Shown: positions 1 to 11,993, counted from the stretch's first letter. The stretch is DNA of 64,000 nucleotides from Dryomyza anilis (GCA_951804985.1 OX638132.1:18395529-18459528); one strand, 5' to 3'. A program made the numbers and translations. Notes: a model not told the origin generated them from the letters alone.

Positions 1-477
1 GTTTTTGAAGGAAACTGTGTTGATAGGGAATATTTAAAAAATGAGAACCGATAGAATAAAGATTGTAATTTTCACCGTTAGCTTTAACACATAACCATAA
101 ATCATTTTCTTATTGATACAATATACAAAAAAAAAATCGTCCAAAAATAGTCTAAAAAAACAATATTTCTTGAGTTTAGATTCAAATATTTTAATAATCT
201 ATTGGAATAATAGTATTATTCGATATTCGATAAGTCTGGACAATTTAAAGAAAAATTGCGTTTACAGTTTTTTGTAAATCTAGTTGTGTAAGGCACTGTG
301 TTTTCTTAATTGTAAAAAGTGGCTGAAAAGGCCATAAAACAAGGATAGCAATTTTCTTAAAAACGTTACGTAGCAGAACAAAACTGAGTATGCAGTCAAA
401 ATCAGCAACACCAAATTATATAGATTTGATATATAGGAAGTCCATGGTAAAATTTTCTTCTATATAGATTTATAGTA
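1..477. other. AT-rich DNA, no gene seen
   Basis: AT-rich sequence with no credible open frame and no repeat matched elsewhere in the window. It ends exactly where the first CACG-family element begins after a TA at 476-477. Confidence 0.6.
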
Positions 478-719
478 CACGGATAGAAAAGATTTGTTTA
501 AATGTGTTTGAATGTAATTATATCGTAATTCGAAATCTCCATATAAATATGAGGAATAAAATTTAATTACATTATAATTGAATTGTATAATTATTTTATT
601 CAGATTGAAATATTAATATATAATATTAAATCATAAATTGTTTTAATCGCGGATTTACATGAATTTGCTATATTAATATTTCTGTAGACATATATATTTT
701 TCGTCGTATATTAATATAT

Positions 720-1036
720 AATATAAAATAATAATAGTTTGGCGCTACAGTCCTATATAGAACTTCGGCTGAGCTCTCTCACCATTTTGAGCTGTGCGTG
801 TTATATTTGTACTCAAAGTGGTGTGACCTACAGTCTATTGCCGAATCCGAACGGCGGGTGAGAGCTTTTTCATAGGCAATGGTTTTACTCTAGTAGGTTT
901 GCCATTTACTGACGAGAGGTAGCGCGGTATAGAAAAATGTTTCTATGAAAAAATGTTGTTAGCCCCAGTCCAGGCTTGAACCGGGTACCTTTCAGCTCGC
1001 AGTCCAACGCACTAACCACTGAGCTACCGCGGCTAC
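720..1036 (-). mobile_element. tRNA-derived SINE, full-length copy
   Basis: Read on the minus strand, it opens with a tRNA-like head at 1033. An A-box-like TAGCTCAGTGG and a B-box-like GGTTCAAGCCT follow, as in RNA polymerase III promoters. A body shared with four other copies follows, then an AT-rich tail of TTATTA type. The 10-bp direct repeat ATTAATATAT flanks it (710-719 and 1037-1046), as expected for target-primed insertion. It sits inside the CACG-family element, so it is the younger of the two. Confidence 0.9.
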
Positions 1037-1300
1037 ATTAATATATGTATTAATATATTTATGTTTGATATTTTCGTTATTTAATAAAAGGTTATTTGAA
1101 TTATATGTATTTGGTTATTCGTGATTGCTACTGGGTGACAAGGAATTTAAAAAATAATAGCATTATTTTGATTATATGTATGTTTGGCATTACAATTAAA
1201 TAACAACGCTGCCCACTATTAGCACTCATGTTCAGAATGAATAACTTCCGGAGTTCTGGCAAACATATTTATGTTTGAACTCACATTAATATTTTTCATA

Positions 1301-2673
1301 CACGCTGCAAAAAAAAGGGCTCTCCCAAACATAATTTTGCAGGCATTAACATGTATGTTTGGAATTTTTTGTAAAAATAATATATAAGTGACTGATAAAT
1401 CATTTGTAAACAGTGTTGTAATGAGCTCTGACTTATATTATAATATCACGGAAACATTTAAATGTTGCCCCTTAAAATGGTGTATGTTCTAATGGAAACA
1501 TAATAATTACTACATCCAAACAAAATAAATATTTGAACCGAAACATAAATATGTTCAAATTAAAACATGATTTTGAACGACCTGAATATAAATATGTTTC
1601 CAGTGAAACATATCAGTTGTTTCAGTACAAAAAGTAGTATATTTGCATAGAAACATATTTAAATATTTTTGGAAAAAAATTCTGAAAATAAAATAAAAAT
1701 GTTGTTTTTTATTTATTTTTATTAAAAATCTTTAAATGGAATGCACAGTGGGAATTTATAATAATTGAATTCATATACAAATTTTTAAATGCATAAATAA
1801 ATAATTCGTTTAAAACTGCTAGTACAAGTGACAGCATCAATGAATGCACAATTGCACCAGCAGACGCTGAACCAGACGATCCAGGCTCACTTTATATTTG
1901 GTACAGTTACAGTTGGTCTCAGTACAGCATTTAGCGTAGGCAAGTAATTCACGGTGGCTTTTGTAAAAAAAAATGCCAAATTCTGTTTGAAAATCGAAAC
2001 ACTGATTTAAATTTGTGGTTTTTTCACATTGGTTTACGAAATTATATACTGCACTATATTGTACTCTGTTACTATTAGTACTTTTTGGAACACAATTTAT
2101 ATATTTATTTAATTTACAAATAACAAAATTATTACCGACGCGAACACGTTTTCTGAACGAACAACAAAAGACACGTACGCAAAAAATGCCGATCACCGAG
2201 TGCTCAATGAGTGCCAACTTCGTATACAAGAAGAATGTTAGAAGAATACATTTATTTAAATCCAATTTCTTTTTTGTTTGGTTTTAAACATCAATATGTT
2301 CAAACGACGACGAAAGATGGCGTAGGTAGAAAATGCTGCACAACGTTGCCAACTTCGTCAGTCGATAAATTATCGAATTAAGACGAACGTTGTATTTGGA
2401 TTTGATTAGCATTTTCTGTGTTTCGAAACATAGTTTTAACCAAGTAAATTGCCAAGAAACAGTTTATTCAAATGCAATTAAAATTGTATGTTGGGATTGT
2501 AACATATTTATGGTAAATTTGACAGATTCTGCTGGACAATATAATAATGTTTACACGTGAACAAAAATAAATTCAATTTTGATTATAATTTAATTACTAT
2601 TCATTCCTAATACATGTATGGTAATTTCGTATTACTTTTTAATTACATTCAAACATATTCAAACGAATCCGTG
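1301..2673 (-). mobile_element. CACG-family MITE, inverted copy nested in a sister copy
   Basis: Begins CACGCTGCAAAA after TA (1299-1300) and ends ...ATCCGTG before TA (2674-2675). The outer copy reads ...TTCATA before and TAGTTCAAAAG after. The copy at 45659-46654 reads TTCATATAGTTC without interruption, which is a natural empty site and proves a TA duplication. It is about 380 bp longer than the 45659 copy, because it carries a middle segment (about 1840-2330) shared only with the copy at 17843-19038. Confidence 0.92.
1837..2265 (-). other. Open frame of 142 codons inside a CACG-family element, probably not a gene
   Basis: An open frame lies on the element's sense strand. The protein is rich in Cys and Asn and matches no family I recognise. 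The homologous DNA in the copy at 17843-19038 is interrupted in this frame, so the frame is not conserved between copies. The DNA itself is conserved and less AT-rich than the rest of the element. It could be captured host sequence or a relic of an autonomous ancestor's leader. I give it little weight as a coding gene. Confidence 0.12.
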
Positions 2674-3194
2674 TATAGTTCAAAAGTTGTTTTTGTTGGC
2701 AGAATTTGTTTAAGTACCGCCAATTACTGTTAATGCCAGATAGTGGGTGTTTGTGATATTTCTAATTCATTCGTAATTCACTGAACTCGAAATAGAAACA
2801 ATAGATGGACATACAATTATTAAGTATAAATAAAAGATGTGTAATAAAATAAAAGTTTAAGTTTATAATTATACAATATAAATAAAAAAATGTAATTAAA
2901 AAATTAAAAAAAAAATAATGTTGTGTATAGAAGTTGTAAGCACTAAATTTACTTTTTTTACATCAGAATTAAATATAAACATAAATATGTTTACATGTAA
3001 ATAAAAAGTTATTCACATTCAAACATATATATGTTTGCAAGAACGCCGAAAATAATTCATTCTGAACAGAATATGTTTGAACGAAAACAAAAATATGTTT
3101 GGCTGTTATTATAATAATGTTTGGCAATGAAATAATACTTTAGTTAGCATAAAGCTTCAAAGATATATGTAATGCCTACATAATTATGTATATA

Positions 3195-4514
3195 TATATG
3201 TATATATATAGTTCTAGAAGGTCGTGAGTCCACATATTAATTTTGATCTCATTTTTAAATCATTTTTAATAGCACGGACAATTGGTTTTCTCCATATTTC
3301 ACTCCCTATATTTTATAATCCAAATACTAAATGTCACATAGGTTAGTATTTGATTTATTTTTCCGCCCTTTTATGGTGCATAGCTTTTTTTTCATGCGGT
3401 CCCCAATATTTTTTCGAAATATATCATCGGCCAGTATAATCCGAAAGAATAATCGTATAAGACAAATGTAACTGGATCAGTTAAAATAAAAAACGAAAAT
3501 TTATGAATAACAATTTGAAGAACCAATAAATTTATTTACATTTTTAAAAATATTTATTTTTGACTATTGTTTGTAAACTTGAAAACTGAAATTTAAAATT
3601 CTTGACTGTCGGTATTTTTGCATATTTATATAGTTATTAAATATTAATAAATGATTGAATGGATTTTCTTCTATGTGCTACTACACACACCATAAATTTT
3701 CTTCTCCTGAGCAATGCCTTGTTCAGGTCTCACGGCTGTGGTTGCCTTACTGTCTGTATAAATATTTTATACGGTTGTCATTTGTTGGACTAAAGCAAAT
3801 CTATTTACACCGAGAATGTTCTTAACTTACGAATGGGTTAAGTGCTCTCTTCTGTTTTTGGCCATAAAAGACCTTCTATCAGGATGCAAGTGGATACACC
3901 ATATCTACAGATGACAAAATGCATGGCATGTATGGATTGATGAATGTTAGATGAACTGTTGGATGTATAAAGTAAAAATGTATAAAGTAAAAATAGTTTG
4001 ACGAATGGATACAACATTGCATTTGAAAATTTAATACACTTTTTATGTTTCACAAATAAATTTCTCTGTACAAATTTAAATAGTTTTAAATACACCTAAA
4101 CAGCTTCAAAATAGCTATTCAAAGCGCTTATTTATTATAAATATTAAAAAAAATACACAACAATACATTCAAAGACTCTTTGATTCGAAGGAAATGTCCA
4201 AATGTCTGAGCCTCGCACACCGTGACCGCCAACATAAAAAGTTTTTTATACCCTCACTCTAAAAAATGAAAATTTATAAAGTAATTGTGGAAAGCTATCG
4301 ATTACTTAAGGAAATACTTCTTGGTAGTCTTAAATAATAATGGCTTATTGCAAACAATTACATAATTCTAATATTTGAACAAAATAATATTTAATTTCTT
4401 AAAAACGTTTAAAATGTTCCCCAAAAACACTTTAAAAAACGAAACTTTAATTATTACTCCCAAACACACATTTCTTATCAGTAAATTATGAAAGTGTTTA
4501 AGATAAGTAATAAA
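3195..4514. other. AT-rich DNA, no gene seen (duplicated at 8488-9807)
   Basis: No credible gene and no recognised repeat, apart from a short TATA microsatellite at 3187-3211. The duplicated sentence CATAAAGTAAAAATGTATAA near 3965 is a small local repeat. Open frames of 85-89 codons on the minus strand have no recognisable domains. Confidence 0.5.
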
Positions 4515-4516
4515 TA

Positions 4517-4859
4517 AAGGGTTTTTCAATAAGAGCGCTACAAAAGTTTTTTTCAAGGGTTTTTCAACAGGGACGCTACAAAAGTAGAGCGACAGGGACA
4601 GCAAACGACGCCATATTTCTTTCCGCTCTTTTGACATTTCTCTTCAGTAAGTTTTGCCATTTCATGATGTAAAGATATACGAGCCAACAACGAGTCGGAA
4701 TTATTAAAATTTACTACCGAATTTCTAATTCGAGCATCTTTCTATCATGAAATGGCAAACCTTACTGAAGAGAAATGTCAAAAGAGCGGCAAGAAATATG
4801 GCGTCGTTTGCTGTCCCTGTCGCTCTACTTTTGTAGCGTCCCTGTTAAAAAAAACCGTT
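4517..4859. mobile_element. Palindromic mariner-derived MITE, copy 1
   Basis: TA sites flank it (4515-4516, 4860-4861). The left end is two stacked mariner ends: AAGGGTTTTTCAATAAGAG matches the right end of the mariner at 6921-8047, and AAGGGTTTTTCAACAGGGAC at 4553 matches its left end. About 120 bp of the mariner's 5' region then appears forward (4553-4680) and again inverted (4740-4850), leaving a short loop. Such fold-back derivatives can be moved in trans by the parent transposase. It has no coding capacity. The same subfamily occurs at 27763. Confidence 0.88.
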
Positions 4860-4869
4860 TACGAGAGAT

Positions 4870-5600
4870 TTATTTGGGCAAACACTAAGTGATTCCCACA
4901 TTGCAATCTATTTAAATAGTGTTTGCCCTAAACTCTAATAGCTTCTCGGAAAAATGCTACATTAAAAGTCTTTGCCCCAAAAATCGTATAGCTTGTCACA
5001 AAATATGCATCACTTGAACAATTGAACTTATTCACGACATGCAACACTTGCACAAAAAAACGCAAATAGTTTCTTGTGTCGAATAAGAACAAAATTGACT
5101 TATTGTGCGACCTATGAAGCTAATTATTATCATCTATAATCACTGTCATCAATTAATCATCGATCGATCTTCACATCCTCCAAAACAGATGACTCTGGTA
5201 CTGCTGTTGTTGACTGACTGCCCGCCATAGTCCGGCAGCGGAGGTCGGCCATGAACTCTGCCATAATTTTTGGCAATCGCTCGTTTACGCGACTTGTCGA
5301 ATAATCTACACTGGAGTTCTGCATCATTCGACATGTCGCGTAAATGACTGGATGTCGCAATAAAACAAAAAAACATTTAGCTTTGACTGAATATTTGCCG
5401 GAAACACTTCAAGTATTTCTGGCAAACATTACAAAATTTTCGAATATTTGTGCGAAACACTTTTCGTATTTGTGGGAAACACTTTAATATTTGTGGAAAA
5501 TATTTTTCATATTTGTAGAAAGCACCACAATTATTTGTGGGAACCACTTCGATTAATTCATACAAATGAGCTTACAAACACTTTAGTGTTTGTTTGAGAA
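4870..5600. repeat. Candidate MITE with iterated GCAAACACT / TTTGTGGGAAACACTT motif
   Basis: The left end has GGGCAAACACTAAGTG and the right end has CACTTTAGTGTTTGTTTGAG, imperfect inverted matches. At 5395-5560 a degenerate 22-28 bp unit of the type ATTTGTGGGAAACACTT repeats five to six times. The centre (5150-5370) is less AT-rich and holds two overlapping minus-strand open frames of 67 and 75 codons with no recognisable domain. I saw no clear target-site duplication, so the boundaries are provisional. It abuts the palindromic MITE. Confidence 0.4.
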
Positions 5601-6264
5601 TGTGTTTACAGGAAACAATATTTTTCTGTGTTCTGTGAATCGAACTGAAATAAAATGAAAACTAAAATTTGATTTGTTTTGTTTTGTTTTATTTACTGCT
5701 TCTTGCTTTACGATTATTAAATTTTAAAATATACGAATAAATCCTTAAATATAAAATCGTTACGAAGTTAAAAATCATAAATGCTGACTTATATTTACAA
5801 AAAGTCATCAACCCTAAATTTTAAATATACGAAATCGAATCGATATAAACATATTTTCAGCTTTATATATTCAAAAAGTTATTTTTTAATTTCAAAAAAT
5901 CGAAAAGAACACATAATATGTTTTTGAACAATTCTAAACCAGTCAAAAATGTAAATTTAAATTTTTAAATACAATACCATCAAAAAACTGGTAAATTAAT
6001 GGTATTTTAATATTAAAACGATTTTTTTACAATTAGAATTGGTCGATTGGTCAACTATAAGTACAATAATATTTAAACGATAAATGAAATAGTTTTTGAG
6101 GACACGGGCATGCCGATAGGTGACACGCACGAGCCCTACGACTAAATTTAAAGGCACGCACGAGAAGCATGATAAAACACGGTATATAGAAAGACACGAA
6201 GAAGCACGGATAAACACGAAAAAATCACATGAAAAATAATATTATAAACAGTTACTAAAACCCT
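5601..6264. other. AT-rich DNA with a CACG-rich stretch, no gene seen
   Basis: Mostly AT-rich. At 6105-6235 the tetramer CACG recurs about every 10-20 bp (for example GACACGCACGAGCCC). A matching stretch at 6790-6870 lies on the other side of the GGTTCC array, and a looser one occurs near 37215-37280. No credible gene. Repeated in unit 2 at +5293. Confidence 0.45.
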
Positions 6265-6700
6265 TTAGAATATCGGTTCCGGTTCTGGTACCAAGATTGA
6301 AGTTTCCAATTTTAGATTCAATCAAAAATTTGTAAGGGTTCCGATTCCGGTTCCACACATTTTTAATGACGGTTCCGGTTTCGATTCCGGTTCCAAAAAT
6401 CGGAACGGTTCCGAGTGTGACTAAAACTCTTGGAATAACGGTGCCGATTTTCGTTCCAAGATTTAAAAACTAGCGGTTCCGGTTCCAACCAAAGAAAAAA
6501 TATATATATGGGTTCCGTTTCCGGTTCCACACATTTTTAAATTCGGTTTCGGTACCGGTTCTTTATGGTCCCTCATTATAAATAATTCAAGAATTAACTT
6601 TGGTACTGTGTTATTCTCTAAATCTGGAACCTCTCCGGAATCGAAACCGTTATTAAAAAATGTGTGGAACCAACACCGATATTGCAAAGTGTGTTTGTCC
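6265..6700. repeat. GGTTCC minisatellite, copy 1
   Basis: Degenerate tandem array of GGTTCCGGTTCC, GATTCCGGTTCCACAC and relatives. Strand orientation alternates in places (CGGAACGGTTCCG) and it is interspersed with CACATTTTTAA. It raises GC well above the surroundings. A 74-codon open frame on the minus strand is a by-product of the repeat. Confidence 0.8.
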
Positions 6701-6920
6701 CTGCTTAAAATAACACGACATTTTTAGTTTCTGATGCTGGAAGTAAAGGGTTTTTTTAAATTGGAGTAGAAACTAAAGATAAACAACTAGCACGCAATGA
6801 GATTTGCACGCACGAACTCAGATTTTCGTGCGTGACACGAAAAAAGCACGACACGCGCCCATCTCCTGTATGTACCATTAAAATTATAAGACGCACTCTT
6901 AAATATAACAGAAAAACATA

Positions 6921-8047
6921 AAGGGTTTTTCAACAGGGACGCTACAAAAGTAGAGCGACAGGGACAGCAAAAGATGCCATATTTCTTGTCGATCTTTTGA
7001 CATTTCTCTTCAGTAAGGTTTGCCATTTTATGATGGAAAGATATACGAGCCAACAACGAGTAGAAATTATTAAAATTTACTACCGAAATTCGGAGTCAGT
7101 GGCCTCAACGTTAAGAGCGCTACGTCCAATTTATGGTCGTCATAATCGTCCTAGCAGATCAACAATTGAGCGTCTAGTGGAAAAATTTGAATCCAAAGGC
7201 ACAGTACAAAATGTTCCCGTGCCAGTGAGATAAAGAAGTGTCCGTAGTGTCGAGAATATTGCAGCCGCTGAGGCTTCAGTTGAAGAAAGCCCAAATGAGT
7301 CTCTCACACGTCGTACTCAAGCGTTGGGCATCTCTGTGACGTCCTTGTGACGAATTTTGCGAAAAGATCTTGGCCTACATACTTACAAAATCAAATTGAC
7401 GCAAGAACTGAAGCCGCTTGACCACCAGAAGCGTCGTATGTTCGTGAATTGGGCTGAGCAACAACTTGAAAATGATTCAGATTTTCAACGAAAAATCATT
7501 TTCTGCGATGAGGCTCATTTCTGACTGAATGGCTTCGTCAATAAACAAAATATGCGTACTCCATGAGTCATCACTGCATCCCGAAAAAAATACGGTTTGG
7601 TGCGGTTTATGGGCCGGCGCCGTCATTGGGCCGTACTTCTTCCGTCTTGATCAAGACCGGCACGTTACTGTGAATGGGAATCGCTACCGTTCAATGATAA
7701 CCGAATATTTTGGGCCCCAATTGGATGATAAGGACTTGGAGGACATGTGGTTCCAACAGGACGGTGCCACAAGCCACACAGCTACGTCAAGTCTATGGTC
7801 TATGCCAAAAAGCCAGCGACGATTGATGAACTTCGTACGAATATCGGACGTGAAATTGCAGCAGTATTTATGCTTCAAAACCGTCGAAAATTGGGTTCAG
7901 CGTCTGGACTTCTGCAAGCGTGCCCGTGGTGGCCATGCAAAAGAAACCGAGTTCCACACATAATGGCATCAAACGTACTTTTACAGGAATAAAGAATTTC
8001 ATTGATATCCAAAACCGTTTTTGTAGCGCTCTTATTGAAAACCCCTT
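6921..8047 (+). mobile_element. Tc1/mariner-superfamily element, 1,127 bp, inactive, copy 1
   Basis: TA precedes (6919-6920) and follows (8048-8049). The ends are inverted repeats of about 30 bp: AAGGGTTTTTCAACAGGGAC on the left and AAGGGGTTTTCAATAAGAGC read inward from the right. The interior is a single decayed transposase gene. The length is short for an intact element of this type, in line with internal deletions. It lies wholly inside the duplicated unit, so both copies carry the same lesions. Confidence 0.93.
7033..7992 (+). pseudogene. Mariner-type transposase, stops, frameshifts and deletions
   Basis: A transposase would bind the inverted ends through an N-terminal helix-turn-helix and cut and paste DNA with a DDE/D core. 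Visible parts are an N-terminal HTH region from ATG 7033 (MERYTSQQRVEIIKIYY), then the first catalytic Asp in FCDEAHF (codon 7507). After a frame change come HPEKNTVWCGLWAG and the second Asp in WFQQDGATSHTA (codon 7760). In-frame stops lie at 7231, 7348 and 7522. About a dozen codons seem missing before HPEK. The segment that should hold the third acidic residue (usually near a PRSCDLTPLDYF-type motif) is deleted; the frame resumes at YAKKPATIDELRTN. The C-terminal VENWVQRLDFCKR lies in yet another frame. The enzyme is certainly dead. I recognise the superfamily, not the exact clade. Confidence 0.9.
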
Positions 8048-9809
8048 TATAAATATTAAGTGATGCGTATTTCTATTTTCATGGTATAGTCGAATTAAAT
8101 TTTAATTTAAAATTTTTTCAGCATCATTAATTAAAACGAATAAAATGTTCGTTACTTTAATGCATAATATACATATTTTATTAAATAATCAATGATAAAA
8201 CCCACACAGAGGGAAAATATAATAAATCTAAATACATTTCGAAACTTTCTCACTCGAATTGTTTTTTTTATTTCAATTCAATACTTTTTATTTAATCTTA
8301 ATTTAAATACTTTTTATGTTTTATTACGTAGATAATAAATTCTTGAAGTACATATTCATTATATTGAAGATTTTAAATTTTCTGTGCACAATATGCATTT
8401 GTTGCCCTCTTCGATGGCAATGAAATAATACTTTAGTTAGCATAAAGCTTCAAAGATATATGTAATGCCTACATAATTATGTATATATATATGTATATAT
8501 ATAGTTCTAGAAGGTCGTGAGTCCACATATTAATTTTGATCTCATTTTTAAATCATTTTTAATAGCACGGACAATTGGTTTTCTCCATATTTCACTCCCT
8601 ATATTTTATAATCCAAATACTAAATGTCACATAGGTTAGTATTTGATTTATTTTTCCGCCCTTTTATGGTGCATAGCTTTTTTTTCATGCGGTCCCCAAT
8701 ATTTTTTCGAAATATATCATCGGCCAGTATAATCCGAAAGAATAATCGTATAAGACAAATGTAACTGGATCAGTTAAAATAAAAAACGAAAATTTATGAA
8801 TAACAATTTGAAGAACCAATAAATTTATTTACATTTTTAAAAATATTTATTTTTGACTATTGTTTGTAAACTTGAAAACTGAAATTTAAAATTCTTGACT
8901 GTCGGTATTTTTGCATATTTATATAGTTATTAAATATTAATAAATGATTGAATGGATTTTCTTCTATGTGCTACTACACACACCATAAATTTTCTTCTCC
9001 TGAGCAATGCCTTGTTCAGGTCTCACGGCTGTGGTTGCCTTACTGTCTGTATAAATATTTTATACGGTTGTCATTTGTTGGACTAAAGCAAATCTATTTA
9101 CACCGAGAATGTTCTTAACTTACGAATGGGTTAAGTGCTCTCTTCTGTTTTTGGCCATAAAAGACCTTCTATCAGGATGCAAGTGGATACACCATATCTA
9201 CAGATGACAAAATGCATGGCATGTATGGATTGATGAATGTTAGATGAACTGTTGGATGTATAAAGTAAAAATGTATAAAGTAAAAATAGTTTGACGAATG
9301 GATACAACATTGCATTTGAAAATTTAATACACTTTTTATGTTTCACAAATAAATTTCTCTGTACAAATTTAAATAGTTTTAAATACACCTAAACAGCTTC
9401 AAAATAGCTATTCAAAGCGCTTATTTATTATAAATATTAAAAAAAATACACAACAATACATTCAAAGACTCTTTGATTCGAAGGAAATGTCCAAATGTCT
9501 GAGCCTCGCACACCGTGACCGCCAACATAAAAAGTTTTTTATACCCTCACTCTAAAAAATGAAAATTTATAAAGTAATTGTGGAAAGCTATCGATTACTT
9601 AAGGAAATACTTCTTGGTAGTCTTAAATAATAATGGCTTATTGCAAACAATTACATAATTCTAATATTTGAACAAAATAATATTTAATTTCTTAAAAACG
9701 TTTAAAATGTTCCCCAAAAACACTTTAAAAAACGAAACTTTAATTATTACTCCCAAACACACATTTCTTATCAGTAAATTATGAAAGTGTTTAAGATAAG
9801 TAATAAATA

Positions 9810-10152
9810 AAGGGTTTTTCAATAAGAGCGCTACAAAAGTTTTTTTCAAGGGTTTTTCAACAGGGACGCTACAAAAGTAGAGCGACAGGGACAGCAAACG
9901 ACGCCATATTTCTTTCCGCTCTTTTGACATTTCTCTTCAGTAAGTTTTGCCATTTCATGATGTAAAGATATACGAGCCAACAACGAGTCGGAATTATTAA
10001 AATTTACTACCGAATTTCTAATTCGAGCATCTTTCTATCATGAAATGGCAAACCTTACTGAAGAGAAATGTCAAAAGAGCGGCAAGAAATATGGCGTCGT
10101 TTGCTGTCCCTGTCGCTCTACTTTTGTAGCGTCCCTGTTAAAAAAAACCGTT
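9810..10152. mobile_element. Palindromic mariner-derived MITE, copy 2
   Basis: Duplicate of the element at 4517-4859, with the same stacked ends, forward and inverted mariner 5' arms and TA sites. It was copied by the segmental duplication, not by a separate transposition. Confidence 0.88.
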
Positions 10153-10162
10153 TACGAGAGAT

Positions 10163-10893
10163 TTATTTGGGCAAACACTAAGTGATTCCCACATTGCAAT
10201 CTATTTAAATAGTGTTTGCCCTAAACTCTAATAGCTTCTCGGAAAAATGCTACATTAAAAGTCTTTGCCCCAAAAATCGTATAGCTTGTCACAAAATATG
10301 CATCACTTGAACAATTGAACTTATTCACGACATGCAACACTTGCACAAAAAAACGCAAATAGTTTCTTGTGTCGAATAAGAACAAAATTGACTTATTGTG
10401 CGACCTATGAAGCTAATTATTATCATCTATAATCACTGTCATCAATTAATCATCGATCGATCTTCACATCCTCCAAAACAGATGACTCTGGTACTGCTGT
10501 TGTTGACTGACTGCCCGCCATAGTCCGGCAGCGGAGGTCGGCCATGAACTCTGCCATAATTTTTGGCAATCGCTCGTTTACGCGACTTGTCGAATAATCT
10601 ACACTGGAGTTCTGCATCATTCGACATGTCGCGTAAATGACTGGATGTCGCAATAAAACAAAAAAACATTTAGCTTTGACTGAATATTTGCCGGAAACAC
10701 TTCAAGTATTTCTGGCAAACATTACAAAATTTTCGAATATTTGTGCGAAACACTTTTCGTATTTGTGGGAAACACTTTAATATTTGTGGAAAATATTTTT
10801 CATATTTGTAGAAAGCACCACAATTATTTGTGGGAACCACTTCGATTAATTCATACAAATGAGCTTACAAACACTTTAGTGTTTGTTTGAGAA
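10163..10893. repeat. Candidate MITE with GCAAACACT motif, copy 2
   Basis: Duplicate of 4870-5600, with the same array of ATTTGTGGGAAACACTT-like units and the same central less AT-rich block. Confidence 0.4.
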
Positions 10894-11557
10894 TGTGTTT
10901 ACAGGAAACAATATTTTTCTGTGTTCTGTGAATCGAACTGAAATAAAATGAAAACTAAAATTTGATTTGTTTTGTTTTGTTTTATTTACTGCTTCTTGCT
11001 TTACGATTATTAAATTTTAAAATATACGAATAAATCCTTAAATATAAAATCGTTACGAAGTTAAAAATCATAAATGCTGACTTATATTTACAAAAAGTCA
11101 TCAACCCTAAATTTTAAATATACGAAATCGAATCGATATAAACATATTTTCAGCTTTATATATTCAAAAAGTTATTTTTTAATTTCAAAAAATCGAAAAG
11201 AACACATAATATGTTTTTGAACAATTCTAAACCAGTCAAAAATGTAAATTTAAATTTTTAAATACAATACCATCAAAAAACTGGTAAATTAATGGTATTT
11301 TAATATTAAAACGATTTTTTTACAATTAGAATTGGTCGATTGGTCAACTATAAGTACAATAATATTTAAACGATAAATGAAATAGTTTTTGAGGACACGG
11401 GCATGCCGATAGGTGACACGCACGAGCCCTACGACTAAATTTAAAGGCACGCACGAGAAGCATGATAAAACACGGTATATAGAAAGACACGAAGAAGCAC
11501 GGATAAACACGAAAAAATCACATGAAAAATAATATTATAAACAGTTACTAAAACCCT

Positions 11558-11993
11558 TTAGAATATCGGTTCCGGTTCTGGTACCAAGATTGAAGTTTCC
11601 AATTTTAGATTCAATCAAAAATTTGTAAGGGTTCCGATTCCGGTTCCACACATTTTTAATGACGGTTCCGGTTTCGATTCCGGTTCCAAAAATCGGAACG
11701 GTTCCGAGTGTGACTAAAACTCTTGGAATAACGGTGCCGATTTTCGTTCCAAGATTTAAAAACTAGCGGTTCCGGTTCCAACCAAAGAAAAAATATATAT
11801 ATGGGTTCCGTTTCCGGTTCCACACATTTTTAAATTCGGTTTCGGTACCGGTTCTTTATGGTCCCTCATTATAAATAATTCAAGAATTAACTTTGGTACT
11901 GTGTTATTCTCTAAATCTGGAACCTCTCCGGAATCGAAACCGTTATTAAAAAATGTGTGGAACCAACACCGATATTGCAAAGTGTGTTTGTCC
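11558..11993. repeat. GGTTCC minisatellite, copy 2
   Basis: Duplicate of 6265-6700. No change in repeat number is evident between the two copies. Such arrays usually mutate fast, so this argues for a very recent or artefactual duplication. Confidence 0.8.

Larger units (their letters stand above)
478..3180 (+). mobile_element. CACG-family MITE, outer copy, interrupted and 3'-truncated
   Basis: The left end CACGGATAGAAAAG follows TA and matches the ends of the copies at 17843, 45659 and 50958. The body carries many AAACATA-TATGTTT palindromes in both orientations. The copy is broken by a SINE (720-1036) and by an inverted second copy (1301-2673). Joining 1300 to 2676 restores the order of the uninterrupted copy at 45659-46654. 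The right end stops near 3180, before the GCAGCGTG terminus, just after the start of the tandem duplication. No transposase is encoded, so the element is non-autonomous. Confidence 0.85.
3122..8414. repeat. 5,293-bp tandem duplication, unit 1
   Basis: The sequence from 3122 recurs at 8415 with a constant offset of 5,293 bp. Every open frame, stop and repeat I compared is identical between units, with no indel. The left breakpoint lies in the tail of a CACG-family element (TTGGCAATG at 3121, ATGGCAATG at 8414). The two breakpoints share only TG. Contents: MITE tail, unrecognised AT-rich DNA, palindromic MITE, GGTTCC minisatellite and a dead mariner. It is either a very recent duplication or an assembly artefact. 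Confidence 0.96.

Noticed and set aside
5149..5376. Remnant of a host gene at the GC-richer block
   Set aside because: Two overlapping frames of 67 and 75 codons on one strand, no recognisable family, inside a candidate MITE. Not enough support.
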